Shown here: one piece after another, positions 1-8,136 of the stretch | Layout: each line of letters begins with the position of its first letter | Position numbering within the stretch: the stretch's first letter is position 1 | NCBI GenBank assembly: GCA_023399375.1 | Contig: JAEWPX010000007.1 | Coordinates: forward strand, 1-64,000 | Reading direction: 5' to 3' | Source: Pseudomonadota bacterium | GTDB lineage: Bacteria; Desulfobacterota; Desulfovibrionia; Desulfovibrionales; Desulfovibrionaceae | Length of the DNA: 64,000 nucleotides | Program-made: the position numbers and the translations under genes | Notes under the pieces: generated by a model | What the model saw: the letters and a program-made list of their open reading frames with translations, nothing else | The model's database searches: none | What the model was told of the DNA's origin: nothing

Positions 1-205
1 CGGCGAGCCTGGAGCGCAGCGACGGCATCGCCGGGCAAATTCCGGCCTCGCCGACGGACTCCCGCCCACGACCATGCTCCCACTCGTTCCCGGCCTCCCC
101 GCTCAGGGGGTCCGGGGGGGATGATCCCCCCCGGCCGCCGGAGGCATCTTCCCTTCTCCTCCCTCTCCCCCTTCCGTCTCCATCCCTTCCCTTTCTCCCC
201 ACGCC
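1..205. other. Non-coding 3' flank of the Hyf-like operon
   Basis: No convincing coding frame is seen. The stretch holds a 45-base repeat unit (105-149) and then a long pyrimidine-rich tract (about 150-195 on the plus strand, purine-rich on the transcribed minus strand) up to the stop codon of the first gene. The same order of tract plus repeat is found downstream of the radical SAM gene ending at 20140. Confidence 0.6.
105..149. repeat. Dispersed intergenic repeat, copy 1
   Basis: This 45-base unit matches the one at 20054-20098 at 44 of 45 positions. Its core is an 11-base inverted repeat, CCGGGGGGGAT and ATCCCCCCCGG, around one variable base. It is followed by the GC-rich block CGGCCGCCGGAGGCATCT, part of which overlaps the right arm. 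It lies just past the 3' end of a minus-strand gene, as the other copy does. It could be a REP-like element or a shared 3'-end structure. Confidence 0.75.
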
Positions 206-967
206 CTAAGGCGTCTTCATCCCAAGCAACCGCAACAATCCGTCGAGAATCGTGAGCGGATGGGGCGGGCAGCCGGGGATGAAGAGGTCCACGGGCAGCA
301 CGGCCGGTGCGCCGCCGTGGGTCTCGGGGCTTGCGGCGAAGAGGCCGCCGGAGATGGCGCAGGCTCCCACGGCCACGGCGAAGCGGGGATCGGGCACGGC
401 GTCGAAGGTGTCGCGCGTGGCCTGGCGCATGTTTTCGGTCACGGGACCGGTCACGGCCACGCCGTCGGCGTGGCGGGGCGAGGCCACGAAATCGATGCCG
501 AAGCGGCCGAGGTCGAAGACGATGGTGCCGAGCACGTTGATGTCGGCTTCGCAGGCGTTGCAGCCGCCGGCGCTGATCTGGCGCAGTTTGAGCGAGCGGG
601 CGAAGAGGCGGCGACTTGCAGGGGCGAGGGGCGCGACATCCGGCTTTGTGCCGGGGCGCAGGACGAGGCCGTCGCGTGTGGAGCTGGCCATGCGGTGGTC
701 GCCGGTGAAGCGCACGCGGCCGCCCGGGCAGGCGGCGCAGGCCCCGCAGAGGATGCAGCGGCCGAGGTCGAGGAAGAGTCCCTTATCGTCCGTGCCGAGC
801 GCGCCCGTGGGGCACAGCCTAGCGCAGACGGCGGCGCAGTCCCCGGCGCAGGGGCCGTCGGTCAGCTCGGGCCGACCCCTGTAGCGCGGCGGCAGGGGCG
901 GCACGCTTTTGGGGAAGGCGACGGTGCGCCGTCCCTGGCGCAGGCGTTCGAGCAGAATGCGAAACAT
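206..967 (-). CDS. hyfI: Ehr/hydrogenase-4-like small subunit with fused ferredoxin domain
   Basis: This is the NuoB/HycG-like small subunit of a membrane-bound complex related to complex I and group 4 hydrogenases. The proximal-cluster ligands are present: CNAC at 136-139, Cys203 in GACAISGG, and Cys233 in PGCPPHP. The first 90 residues form a ferredoxin domain fused to it, which replaces a separate HycF/NuoI-type subunit. Its cysteines are 40, 44, 48, 52 and 71, 74, 77, 80, with unusual spacings (CX3CX3CX3CP and CX2CX2CX2CP). It is the last gene of a six-gene operon, 10 bases after the large subunit. Role: electron transfer on the cytoplasmic side of the membrane arm. The donor and acceptor are unknown. 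Confidence 0.85.
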   Translation of the reverse strand: MFRILLERLRQGRRTVAFPKSVPPLPPRYRGRPELTDGPCAGDCAAVCARLCPTGALGTDDKGLFLDLGRCILCGACAACPGGRVRFTGDHRMASSTRDGLVLRPGTKPDVAPLAPASRRLFARSLKLRQISAGGCNACEADINVLGTIVFDLGRFGIDFVASPRHADGVAVTGPVTENMRQATRDTFDAVPDPRFAVAVGACAISGGLFAASPETHGGAPAVLPVDLFIPGCPPHPLTILDGLLRLLGMKTP

Positions 968-977
968 GCTGGCGTCC

Positions 978-2462
978 CTACAGGTCGTTGCCGCAGTACG
1001 ACAGGTTGAAGCTCTTGTTGCACAAGGGGAAATCCGAAACCTGCTGTCCGCGCAGGGCCACGGCCAGCCCGAACCAGTTGTGGAACGAGGGATCGATGAT
1101 CTTGTAGGCGGCGAAACGGCCGTCCGGGCCGGTCACGGCCACGTGGCGGATCTCGCCGCGCCAGCCCTCGACAAGGCCCACGGCCAGCCGGTCCGGCGGC
1201 AGCGTTGCCGGCATGGCGTGGCGGATTGGCCCGTCCGGAGGATCGGCCAGGGCCGCGTCCAGGAAATCCAGGGAAGTTTCCATTTCCAACCGGCGCACCA
1301 GTCCCCGGGCGTAGACGTCGCCGAAATCGTGCAGGGACAGCGGGATGTCGCGGGGGTTCGTTCCGGGCAGGGGAAAGGTGCGGCGCGCGTCGCGGGGCAG
1401 GCCGCAGGCGCGGGCCGGCGGGCCGACAAGTCCCAGTTCCAGGGCCTGGGTCGCATCCAGGGTTCCCGTGCCCTCGAAGCGGGCCAGGGCCGTGGAGGAG
1501 ACGAAAAGCAGTTCGCAAGCGCCGAACGCGGCGCGGCGTCCGGCTTCGAGGCGCGCGGCCAGCGCGTCGCGCGTGGCGTCGTCGAGGTCGAACAGCGCCC
1601 CGCCCGGGCGCACGAGACCGCGGCCGAAGCGGTTGCCGCAAAGGAGCGCCGTCATGTTGAGGAAATCGCCCCGGATGCGACCGCAGTAGGACATGGTGGG
1701 CAGATAGCCCACGTCCCCGGCGAATGCGCCCAGGTCGCCCGTGTGGTTGGCCAGCCGCTCCAGTTCCAGGGCCAGGCGGGCGATCCAGCGACCGCGCGGC
1801 GCGGCAGGTTCCCCGGCCAGGCTTTCCATGACCGCGGCATGGGCCAGGCTGTGCCCGATGCTGGTGTCGCCGGCCACGGTCTCCATCAGGTGAGGCGTGC
1901 GCAGGTCCGGGCCGCCCATGAGCAGGCGTTCGACGCCCCGGTGCTGGTAGCCCAGGCTGATTTCCAGGTGCATGACGTTTTCGCCGTAGCACTGGAAGCG
2001 AAAGTGCCCGGGTTCGATGATGCCGGCATGGACCGGGCCCACGGCTACTTCGTGGACCTCCTCGCCGCGCACCCGGAACTGTTCGGTCACGCCCGGAGCC
2101 GGGCGGGGGCCGTCCGGATGAACGAAGGAGGGCGCGAAGCGCACGGGCTTGAGCCAGGGATGGCCTTCGGGCCGGATCTCCCACTGCTCGAAGAGTTCGC
2201 GCTCGAACATGTGGCACTGCGGGCATTCGGGCGTGAGGCTCGGATAGGTCGAGAGAGGCCCGGTGCGCCACACGGCGAGGCGGCCGTCATGGTCGCGGCC
2301 GGTGAGGGCGACGAGCCCCACGCCGTGCTCTCCGGGCAGGCCAAAAAGGGCCATGACGCGCCAGCCGTCGGCCACGCGGTCGAGGACGCGCTGGCGGAAG
2401 GCGGTCAGGGGCAGCACGGGAATTTCGGCCAGGGCGAGGCTCTGGGTATGGGAAAATTCCAT
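978..2462 (-). CDS. hyfG: Ehr large subunit, HycE/NuoC-D-like, lacking NiFe ligands
   Basis: This 494-residue protein joins a NuoC-like N-terminal part (about 1-145) to a NuoD/hydrogenase-large-subunit-like part. In group 4 hydrogenases the metal is held by a CxxC near the middle and a DPCxxC near the end. Here the first site reads ETVAGDTSIGH (about 194-204) and the second DPSFHNW (457-463), so all four cysteine ligands are missing. Two other cysteines, 481 and 490, sit near the C-terminus. This is the signature described for Ehr complexes. The start was set at 2462 because GGAGG precedes it and the upstream stop is 4 bases away; a longer reading frame exists but overlaps the previous gene. 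Confidence 0.88.
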   Translation of the reverse strand: MEFSHTQSLALAEIPVLPLTAFRQRVLDRVADGWRVMALFGLPGEHGVGLVALTGRDHDGRLAVWRTGPLSTYPSLTPECPQCHMFERELFEQWEIRPEGHPWLKPVRFAPSFVHPDGPRPAPGVTEQFRVRGEEVHEVAVGPVHAGIIEPGHFRFQCYGENVMHLEISLGYQHRGVERLLMGGPDLRTPHLMETVAGDTSIGHSLAHAAVMESLAGEPAAPRGRWIARLALELERLANHTGDLGAFAGDVGYLPTMSYCGRIRGDFLNMTALLCGNRFGRGLVRPGGALFDLDDATRDALAARLEAGRRAAFGACELLFVSSTALARFEGTGTLDATQALELGLVGPPARACGLPRDARRTFPLPGTNPRDIPLSLHDFGDVYARGLVRRLEMETSLDFLDAALADPPDGPIRHAMPATLPPDRLAVGLVEGWRGEIRHVAVTGPDGRFAAYKIIDPSFHNWFGLAVALRGQQVSDFPLCNKSFNLSYCGNDL

Positions 2463-2466
2463 GGCG

Positions 2467-3936
2467 TCAGCCTCCGATTGCCCCGGCCACGCGGGTGAGG
2501 AATGCCCCGAGCGGCGCGGGCAGGTAAAGGCCGAGGACAAGCGCCAGGGCGAGCAGGGCCAAAGGCGGCCCCCAGGCGATGACCGGTTCCGCCTCGGGCG
2601 GATGTACGGCCGGCGGCACCGGCCCCTGGACCATGCGCGCCACGGGCACGGACATGCCGACGAAGATGATCGCCAGGAAAGTGAGGCAGCATACGGCCGC
2701 GACGATGTGCCCGCCGGCGAACAGGGCGCGCAGCAGCAGCAGCTCGCTCACGAAAATGCCGAACGGCGGCGAGCCGCAGATGGCCAGGAAACCGGCGGCC
2801 CACAGGGACCCGGTCACGGGCAAAGCGCGGAAGAGCCCCCTGGCGTCGTGGCAGGATCGCGTGTGGTAGAGCGCCAGGATGTTGCCGGAAATAAGAAACA
2901 GCGCGCCCTTGGTCAGGGAATGGCAGGCGGCGTGGAGCATGGCCGCGAAAGTGGCTGCGCCGCCGATGCCGACGCCAAGCGCCAGGATGCCCATGTGCTC
3001 GACGCTCGAATAGGCGAGCAGGCGCTTGTAGTCGCCCTGGCCGACGATGAAGACCGCGGCCAGTCCCATGGAGAAGAGTCCGAACAGGACGAGCAGGCCG
3101 CCGCTGAAGTCGGTCATGCCCGCCGCGCCGAGGATCTGGTGCGCGCGCAGGATGCCGAGGAAGGCGCAGTTGAGGAGCGCCCCGGACAGCAGCGCCGAGA
3201 CCAGGGACGGCGACTGGCTGTGCGCGTCGGGCAGCCAGTTGTGCATGGGGGCAAGGCCCATCTTGGTGCCGTAGCCGACGAGCAGGAAGATGAATGCCGC
3301 CTTGAGCCAGGGCTTCCCGGCAGTAGCGGCCCGGGGCAGCATGGACGCGAGGTCCATGGAGGCGAGTGGACTCGCCTGGTCGTAGAAGGCCACGGAGAAA
3401 AGGATGTTGCCGAGCAGCGCCAGGGCGATGCCCACCGAGCAGATGAGCAGGTATTTCCAGGTCGCTTCCAGGGAGCGGCGGTGGCGGTGGAAATAGATCA
3501 GCGGCGCGCTCGAGAGCGTGGTCGCCTCGATGCCGACCCAGAGCACGGACAGGTTGCGCGTGGAGGCGACCAGGGTCATGGCGGCCAAAAACAGGCACAG
3601 GCAGGCGGTGAAGATGCGTTCCGGAGCGTTGGTGAACACGGAGCCGTCCTGGAAGTCGTGCTTCGCCCCGGCCCCTTCGGCGCGCAGGTAGCCCGTGGCG
3701 TAGACGGCGGCGGCGAGGAACAGCAGGCTCGCCAGGGACAGGAACAGCTGTCCCGGGGCGTCGAGTTCCAGCAATCCGCCCCAAGCCGGATGGGGCGGGA
3801 CGGCGAACGTGGCGGCGACGAGGGCCGCGTGCAGGCAGGCGGCGAGGATGAGCACGGCGCGGCGGAGCCGGTCGGCGGCCAGGGCCAGGCACAGGGCCGC
3901 GGCCAGTATCGGGACGAGAAGCAGAGCGCTTAACAT
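2467..3936 (-). CDS. hyfF: Hydrogenase-4 component F-like, antiporter-type membrane subunit
   Basis: This 489-residue, highly hydrophobic protein belongs to the NuoL/M/N and MrpA/D family, whose members form the ion-translocating channels of complex I. It has about 14 predicted membrane segments. The family region YGTKMGLAPMHNWLPDAHS lies near 235 and contains the lysine expected in the half-channel. The next gene, hyfE, is 6 bases upstream, and its stop is nearly contiguous with the hyfG start. It should form one of the two proton or sodium channels of the complex, with hyfB encoding the other. Confidence 0.88.
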   Translation of the reverse strand: MLSALLLVPILAAALCLALAADRLRRAVLILAACLHAALVAATFAVPPHPAWGGLLELDAPGQLFLSLASLLFLAAAVYATGYLRAEGAGAKHDFQDGSVFTNAPERIFTACLCLFLAAMTLVASTRNLSVLWVGIEATTLSSAPLIYFHRHRRSLEATWKYLLICSVGIALALLGNILFSVAFYDQASPLASMDLASMLPRAATAGKPWLKAAFIFLLVGYGTKMGLAPMHNWLPDAHSQSPSLVSALLSGALLNCAFLGILRAHQILGAAGMTDFSGGLLVLFGLFSMGLAAVFIVGQGDYKRLLAYSSVEHMGILALGVGIGGAATFAAMLHAACHSLTKGALFLISGNILALYHTRSCHDARGLFRALPVTGSLWAAGFLAICGSPPFGIFVSELLLLRALFAGGHIVAAVCCLTFLAIIFVGMSVPVARMVQGPVPPAVHPPEAEPVIAWGPPLALLALALVLGLYLPAPLGAFLTRVAGAIGG

Positions 3937-3942
3937 GGGGCA

Positions 3943-4584
3943 TCAGTCCCGCAGGCTGCAAAACCGTCCGACGTCGATGGACTCGAAGGTCTTGTTGATG
4001 TGGTGGATGGCGATGCCCATGACGAAGACGGCCACGAACACGTCGAGGAGCACGGACAGCTCCAGCCAGACCGAACCCTGGCCGGAAAGCGGCGTGCCGA
4101 GCAGGAAGATGCCGTTTTCCGCGCCGAGGTAGCCGATGACCTGGGTCAGGGCTTTTTTGCGGGCCACGACCAGGGTCAGGCCGGCGAAGATGGTGGTCAG
4201 CGCGGCGGGGAAGAGCAGCGGCGGGAAGACCCCGGGCGGAAACGGCAGGCGCGTCTCCAGCCAGAGCGAAAAGAGCAGCCCGGCGACGCCCGCGACCAGG
4301 GAGAGGTGGAAGCCGAGCGTCGGCTCCACCACGGGATTGACTTCGAGCCGCGAGAGCGTGCGCGCAAGCAGCCAGGGGAAGCCCACGCCCTTGATGGCGA
4401 AAACGGCGAAGGACAGGGCCAGGGCGTGGCCGTGGGCGGCAGCGCCGGAAAAAAGAAGCGGCACGGCGGCGAGCAGCGCCCCCTGCACCGCGGTCAGGCG
4501 GATGAGCACGCGCAGCCGCGAGATGGCGAGATACGCCAGATTGCAGCACAGCAAGGCGACCATGACGGACTGGAACAGCTCCAC
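3943..4584 (-). CDS. hyfE: Hydrogenase-4 component E-like membrane subunit
   Basis: This 213-residue protein is entirely hydrophobic, with about six membrane segments and a C-terminal NuoK-like part. It fits HyfE in length and in position between hyfC and hyfF. In complex I terms it supplies the small connecting subunits that link the large subunits to the antiporter-like subunits. It starts 4 bases after the hyfC stop, so it is surely cotranscribed. No soluble domain or cofactor site is visible. Confidence 0.85.
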   Translation of the reverse strand: MELFQSVMVALLCCNLAYLAISRLRVLIRLTAVQGALLAAVPLLFSGAAAHGHALALSFAVFAIKGVGFPWLLARTLSRLEVNPVVEPTLGFHLSLVAGVAGLLFSLWLETRLPFPPGVFPPLLFPAALTTIFAGLTLVVARKKALTQVIGYLGAENGIFLLGTPLSGQGSVWLELSVLLDVFVAVFVMGIAIHHINKTFESIDVGRFCSLRD

Positions 4585-4588
4585 GCAC

Positions 4589-5485
4589 CTACCTCCACAA
4601 GGTCAGGACCAGGGCCAGGGCGGCGAGCCCGCCGGCCCCGCCCAGAAGGCGCGGCACGCGCGTGAGGCGAAGCCTTGCCATTACCGATTCCACCACGCCG
4701 ACCAGCGCCGCCGTCGCGCCCATGGCGACGAGCCAGACGCCCCAGGCGGCAAGGGGCGGCAAGCCCCCCAGCGGCAGCAGACAGCCGACCGTCAGGGCGC
4801 AGAAGAGCCAGAGCTTGAGCGACGCGCCGTAGACGATGGCGGCCATGTCCGGGCCGCTGTGGTCGAGGACCATGACCTCATGGATCATGGTGAGCTCGAG
4901 GTGCGTGTTGGGGTCGTCCACGGGCAGGCGGGAGTTTTCCGCCAGGAGCAGCACGAAGAGGATGGCCGGCACGAAAAAACCTTCCGGGGCGAAGGCGGGG
5001 CCGGGGCCGACGAGCATGGCCGAGAGGGAAAGCCCCTCGTTGCGGCTGGCCAGGCAGAGGAAACAGAGAAAGAGCACTGGTTCGGCCAGGGCGGAAAAGA
5101 CCGCCTCGCGGCTTGCGCCCATGCCCTCGAAGCTCGAGCCCGTGTCCAGGGCGGCCAGTACCAGGGCCAGTCGGGAAAGCCCGAGCAGGTAGGCCATGAG
5201 CATGAAATCCCCGGTGAAGCGCATGGTCGCGGCCTGTCCCCCGGCCGGAACCAGGAGCAGGGCGCAGCAGACGGCGGCCAGGGATACGGCCGGCCCTGCG
5301 GCGAACATCCAGGAGGCGGTGCGGCTTATGACCGCGCCCTTGTGCAGGAGCTTGGCCAGGTCGAAATAGGTCTGGAGCAGGGGCCTGCCCTGGCGGCCGG
5401 CGAACCGGGCCTTGACTCGGTTGATGACGCCGAGGAGCAGGGGGGCGAGCAGCAGGGCCAGGAGGGGATGGAGAAAGGGTTGCAT
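4589..5485 (-). CDS. hyfC: Hydrogenase-4 component C-like (NuoH family) membrane subunit
   Basis: This 298-residue protein of the NuoH/HycD/HyfC family anchors the peripheral arm to the membrane. Family features include the N-terminal stretch GRQGRPLLQTYFDLAKL (about 32-48) and the acidic loop region AENSRLPVDDPNTHLELTMI (about 180-199), where conserved Glu and Asp line the junction with the large subunit. The start is set at MQPFLHPLL, one base after the hyfB stop. An in-frame extension to 5923 would overlap hyfB out of frame and is rejected. Confidence 0.9.
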   Translation of the reverse strand: MQPFLHPLLALLLAPLLLGVINRVKARFAGRQGRPLLQTYFDLAKLLHKGAVISRTASWMFAAGPAVSLAAVCCALLLVPAGGQAATMRFTGDFMLMAYLLGLSRLALVLAALDTGSSFEGMGASREAVFSALAEPVLFLCFLCLASRNEGLSLSAMLVGPGPAFAPEGFFVPAILFVLLLAENSRLPVDDPNTHLELTMIHEVMVLDHSGPDMAAIVYGASLKLWLFCALTVGCLLPLGGLPPLAAWGVWLVAMGATAALVGVVESVMARLRLTRVPRLLGGAGGLAALALVLTLWR

Positions 5486-5486
5486 G

Positions 5487-7472
5487 TCAGAGCTTCCAGG
5501 CCAGGAGCAGGACCAGGGTGGCCAGCACGTAGAGGATGTAGAGATGGACCCGGCCGTGCTGCACCACCTTGAGGGCGTCGCAGGCCTTGGCCGCCAGTTC
5601 GAAGACCGGAGTGAACACCGCGTTTTTGATCCGGTCCGGGGCCGCGACGACGAGGCGCGCGCCGGCGGGGAAATAGCCCGGGGCCATCTCCAGGCGGCTG
5701 GTCTGGCCCATGGGGCCGGACAGCAGCCGCGCCGCCGGTTCGACGAAGGAGGCTGGCCCGTACTGCATGCGCGCGGTCGGGGCGGCGTAGCCGCAGCCCC
5801 AGGTCGGCTCGCGGCGCACGCCGGCGGTGGCGAGCAGGCGGCGGCGCAGGAAAAGGATTGCGGCCACGAGCACGAGCAGGACGCCGAGCACGGCCGCGAC
5901 CCCTCCCTGCATGCCCAGCGCATTGGCTGCGGCGGCGCGGGCCGGGGCGGCGTCGATGCCGGGGAAGGTCAGGGCGGCCTTCATGGCCAGGGAAAAAAGC
6001 GCCGGCGCGGCCACGGCCGCGGCCACGCAGCAGCCGGCAAGGACGAGCACGGGGATGACAGCGCCCTTGCCCGGCGCATGGGCGGCGGCTGCGGCGGGCG
6101 TGCGGGGCTCGCCGAGAAAGGCCATGCCTTCGGCCTTGGCCAGGGCGGCCAGGGCGAAGCCGCCCACGGCGGCCAGGGCGGCCATGGCCGCGCAAAAGCC
6201 GGCCTTGGGCAAGAGCCCGGGCAGGTCGAGGCCGTGGAACATGGCCACGGCCAGGGTCAGTTCGCCGGCGAATCCGGCCAGGGGCGGCAGGGCGGCGATG
6301 CCGGCCGCTGCCAGGGCGAAGGCGGCGCCCACGAGCGGCATGCGCTTGCCGAGTCCGCCCAGGTGCGCCAGGCGCACGCTGCCCACGCTATGCAGCACTT
6401 CGCCGGCGCACAGGAAGAGCGTGCCCTTGAAGGCCGCGTGATTGAGCATGTGGAAAAGCGCGGCGCAATACCCCAGAGCGGTCACGGCGGGTGCGTCCGC
6501 CTGACGGCCCACGCAGCCGACGCCGATGCCCAAAAGGACGATGCCCATGTTTTCGACGCTGGAATAGGCGAGCAGGCGCTTGAGGTTGCCCTGGGCCAGG
6601 GCCTGGAGGATGCCGGACAGGGCGGTGACGCAGCCCAGGGCGACGAGTGTCCAACCCTGCCAGGGCGTCGTGGGGCCGAGCAGCTCCAGGGCGCGCCACA
6701 GGCCGTAGAGCCCGGCGTTGATCATGGCCCCGGAAAGCACGGCCGAGACATGGCTCGGCGCGGCCGGATGGGCTTCGGGCAGCCAGACGTGAAAGGGTAC
6801 GAAGCCGGCCTTGGCCCCGAAGCCGATAAGGGCGAGCATAAACGGCACGGCCGGGGCCGCGAGGCGGCTGTCGGCGGCGGCTAGGCGCAGGGCGTCGAAG
6901 GCGGTGTGCCCGCTGCCTGCCCAGAGCAGGACGAAAAAGGCGATGACGCACACCGCGCCGAGATGCGCGGCCACGAGATAGACCCAGGACGCTTCCCGGA
7001 CCTCGACCTCTTCGTCGTGGTGGGCGATGAGGAAAAACGGGGCCAGGGACATCAGTTCCCAGGCGATGAGGAAAAGAACCGCGTCCCGGGCGGTCATGAC
7101 CAGAACGAGGCCCGCCAGGAGCAGGTTGTAAAAAAACCAGTGGGGGCCGGTGCGTTCCGCGCCGCCGTGCTCCCCGCCAAGCGCGGCCGCGCCGGAGACG
7201 GCGCACACAGCGCCAAGGATGCACACCGGCAGCAGGAACAGGCGGCTGACCGGATCGAGCCCCAGGGCGAACGCGCCGACGGGCAGTCCCCAGGGCAGGG
7301 TCAGATCGACGGCGGCGTCGAAAGGCCCGGCCAGCACGGCAAAGAGCGCCGCCAGACAGCCGAGGACCGCACCCGCCGCGCCTGCCGGATTGGCGGCCGG
7401 CCCGCGGCCCGCGGCCAGGGAGGCCAGTGCGCCCGCAAGACAAAGCGCGACCGAGACGAGAAGCCATTCCAC
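5487..7472 (-). CDS. hyfB: Hydrogenase-4 component B-like antiporter-type subunit
   Basis: First gene of the operon. The product has about 660 residues and is of the NuoL/M/N type, with some 15-16 membrane segments. The region FGAKAGFVPFHVWLPEAHP (about 235 from the chosen start) carries the lysine and proline helix break typical of the channel half. A long polar and alanine-rich C-terminal section ends in another membrane helix. The start is taken as GTG at 7472, preceded by GACGAGG at 8-base spacing; ATG codons at 7505 and 7574 are possible but have no ribosome site. A TTGACA hexamer at 7569-7574 may be part of the operon promoter, though its -10 partner is poor. Confidence 0.87.
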   Translation of the reverse strand: MEWLLVSVALCLAGALASLAAGRGPAANPAGAAGAVLGCLAALFAVLAGPFDAAVDLTLPWGLPVGAFALGLDPVSRLFLLPVCILGAVCAVSGAAALGGEHGGAERTGPHWFFYNLLLAGLVLVMTARDAVLFLIAWELMSLAPFFLIAHHDEEVEVREASWVYLVAAHLGAVCVIAFFVLLWAGSGHTAFDALRLAAADSRLAAPAVPFMLALIGFGAKAGFVPFHVWLPEAHPAAPSHVSAVLSGAMINAGLYGLWRALELLGPTTPWQGWTLVALGCVTALSGILQALAQGNLKRLLAYSSVENMGIVLLGIGVGCVGRQADAPAVTALGYCAALFHMLNHAAFKGTLFLCAGEVLHSVGSVRLAHLGGLGKRMPLVGAAFALAAAGIAALPPLAGFAGELTLAVAMFHGLDLPGLLPKAGFCAAMAALAAVGGFALAALAKAEGMAFLGEPRTPAAAAAHAPGKGAVIPVLVLAGCCVAAAVAAPALFSLAMKAALTFPGIDAAPARAAAANALGMQGGVAAVLGVLLVLVAAILFLRRRLLATAGVRREPTWGCGYAAPTARMQYGPASFVEPAARLLSGPMGQTSRLEMAPGYFPAGARLVVAAPDRIKNAVFTPVFELAAKACDALKVVQHGRVHLYILYVLATLVLLLAWKL

Positions 7473-7652
7473 GGGAAAAACCTCGTCATGGGGCCTTGCG
7501 ACCATGCTGATGCGTCTTTGGTCCCAGGATATTGGAAAATGCTGTTGGCTATGCCCATTGGCAAGACATGTCAATGCGCTGGGCCGGGCAAGCCGGACAC
7601 GGGCGTCGCGCGTCTGGCTTGATCATCTCTAGCGTGCGGCGTAACTTAGAAA

Positions 7653-7675
7653 TACTTGAATTTTTGATTCAAGTA
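7653..7675. promoter_or_regulatory. Palindromic operator candidate between hyfB and the DsrE gene
   Basis: A perfect 8-base inverted repeat, TACTTGAA and TTCAAGTA, separated by 7 AT-rich bases, lies in the divergent intergenic region 39 bases before the DsrE-family start. It stands out in an otherwise GC-rich region. It could bind a dimeric regulator acting on the DsrE gene and perhaps on the Hyf-like operon. It does not match a classic FNR, Rex or HcpR box. Confidence 0.45.
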
Positions 7676-7713
7676 GTAGGCATTCCCTGAAACAGATCCA
7701 ATATGGAGGCGCT

Positions 7714-8070
7714 ATGGCCAAATTTCTTGTGACCCTGTCCTGCGGTCCCGAAGCCCCGGTGCGTGCGGTGCGCGCCATGTTTTTAGCCAAGGTCGCGGCC
7801 GGCAAGGGCCACGACGTCACGGTGTTCCTGCTCGACGACGCCGTGTACTGGACCAACCTCGGCATGGCCGAGAACGTGCGCATCCCGACGGGCGACGCCA
7901 TGATCGACCAGATCCGGGAATTGCAGGCCAAGGGCGTGAAGATTCTCGTGTGCAAGCCGTGCGCGGCCACCCGCATGATCGGCGCGGACGACCTGCCCCA
8001 GGGCTACGCGATCAGCACCGCCGCCGACCTGATCGACCTCGCCGCCGAATCCAAGGTTATTTCGCTGTAG
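7714..8070 (+). CDS. DsrE/DsrF-family (sulfur-relay-like) protein
   Basis: This 118-residue alpha/beta protein of the DsrE superfamily has the usual N-terminal strand (MAKFLVTLSCGPE), the ADP-like fold and two cysteines in VCKPCAATRM (about 86-95). One of these takes the place of the sulfane-carrying cysteine of TusD and DsrE. Family members move persulfide sulfur or bind ligands in sulfur and redox metabolism. The gene is single, preceded by GGAGG at good spacing, and divergent from the Hyf-like operon. The particular partner cannot be read from the sequence. Confidence 0.8.
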   Translation: MAKFLVTLSCGPEAPVRAVRAMFLAKVAAGKGHDVTVFLLDDAVYWTNLGMAENVRIPTGDAMIDQIRELQAKGVKILVCKPCAATRMIGADDLPQGYAISTAADLIDLAAESKVISL

Positions 8071-8136
8071 ATTGCGGTCCGCTGCGGACGGTTGCGGATT
8101 GCGCCGTCCGGGGCGGCGCGGCATGAGGCGGGCGTG

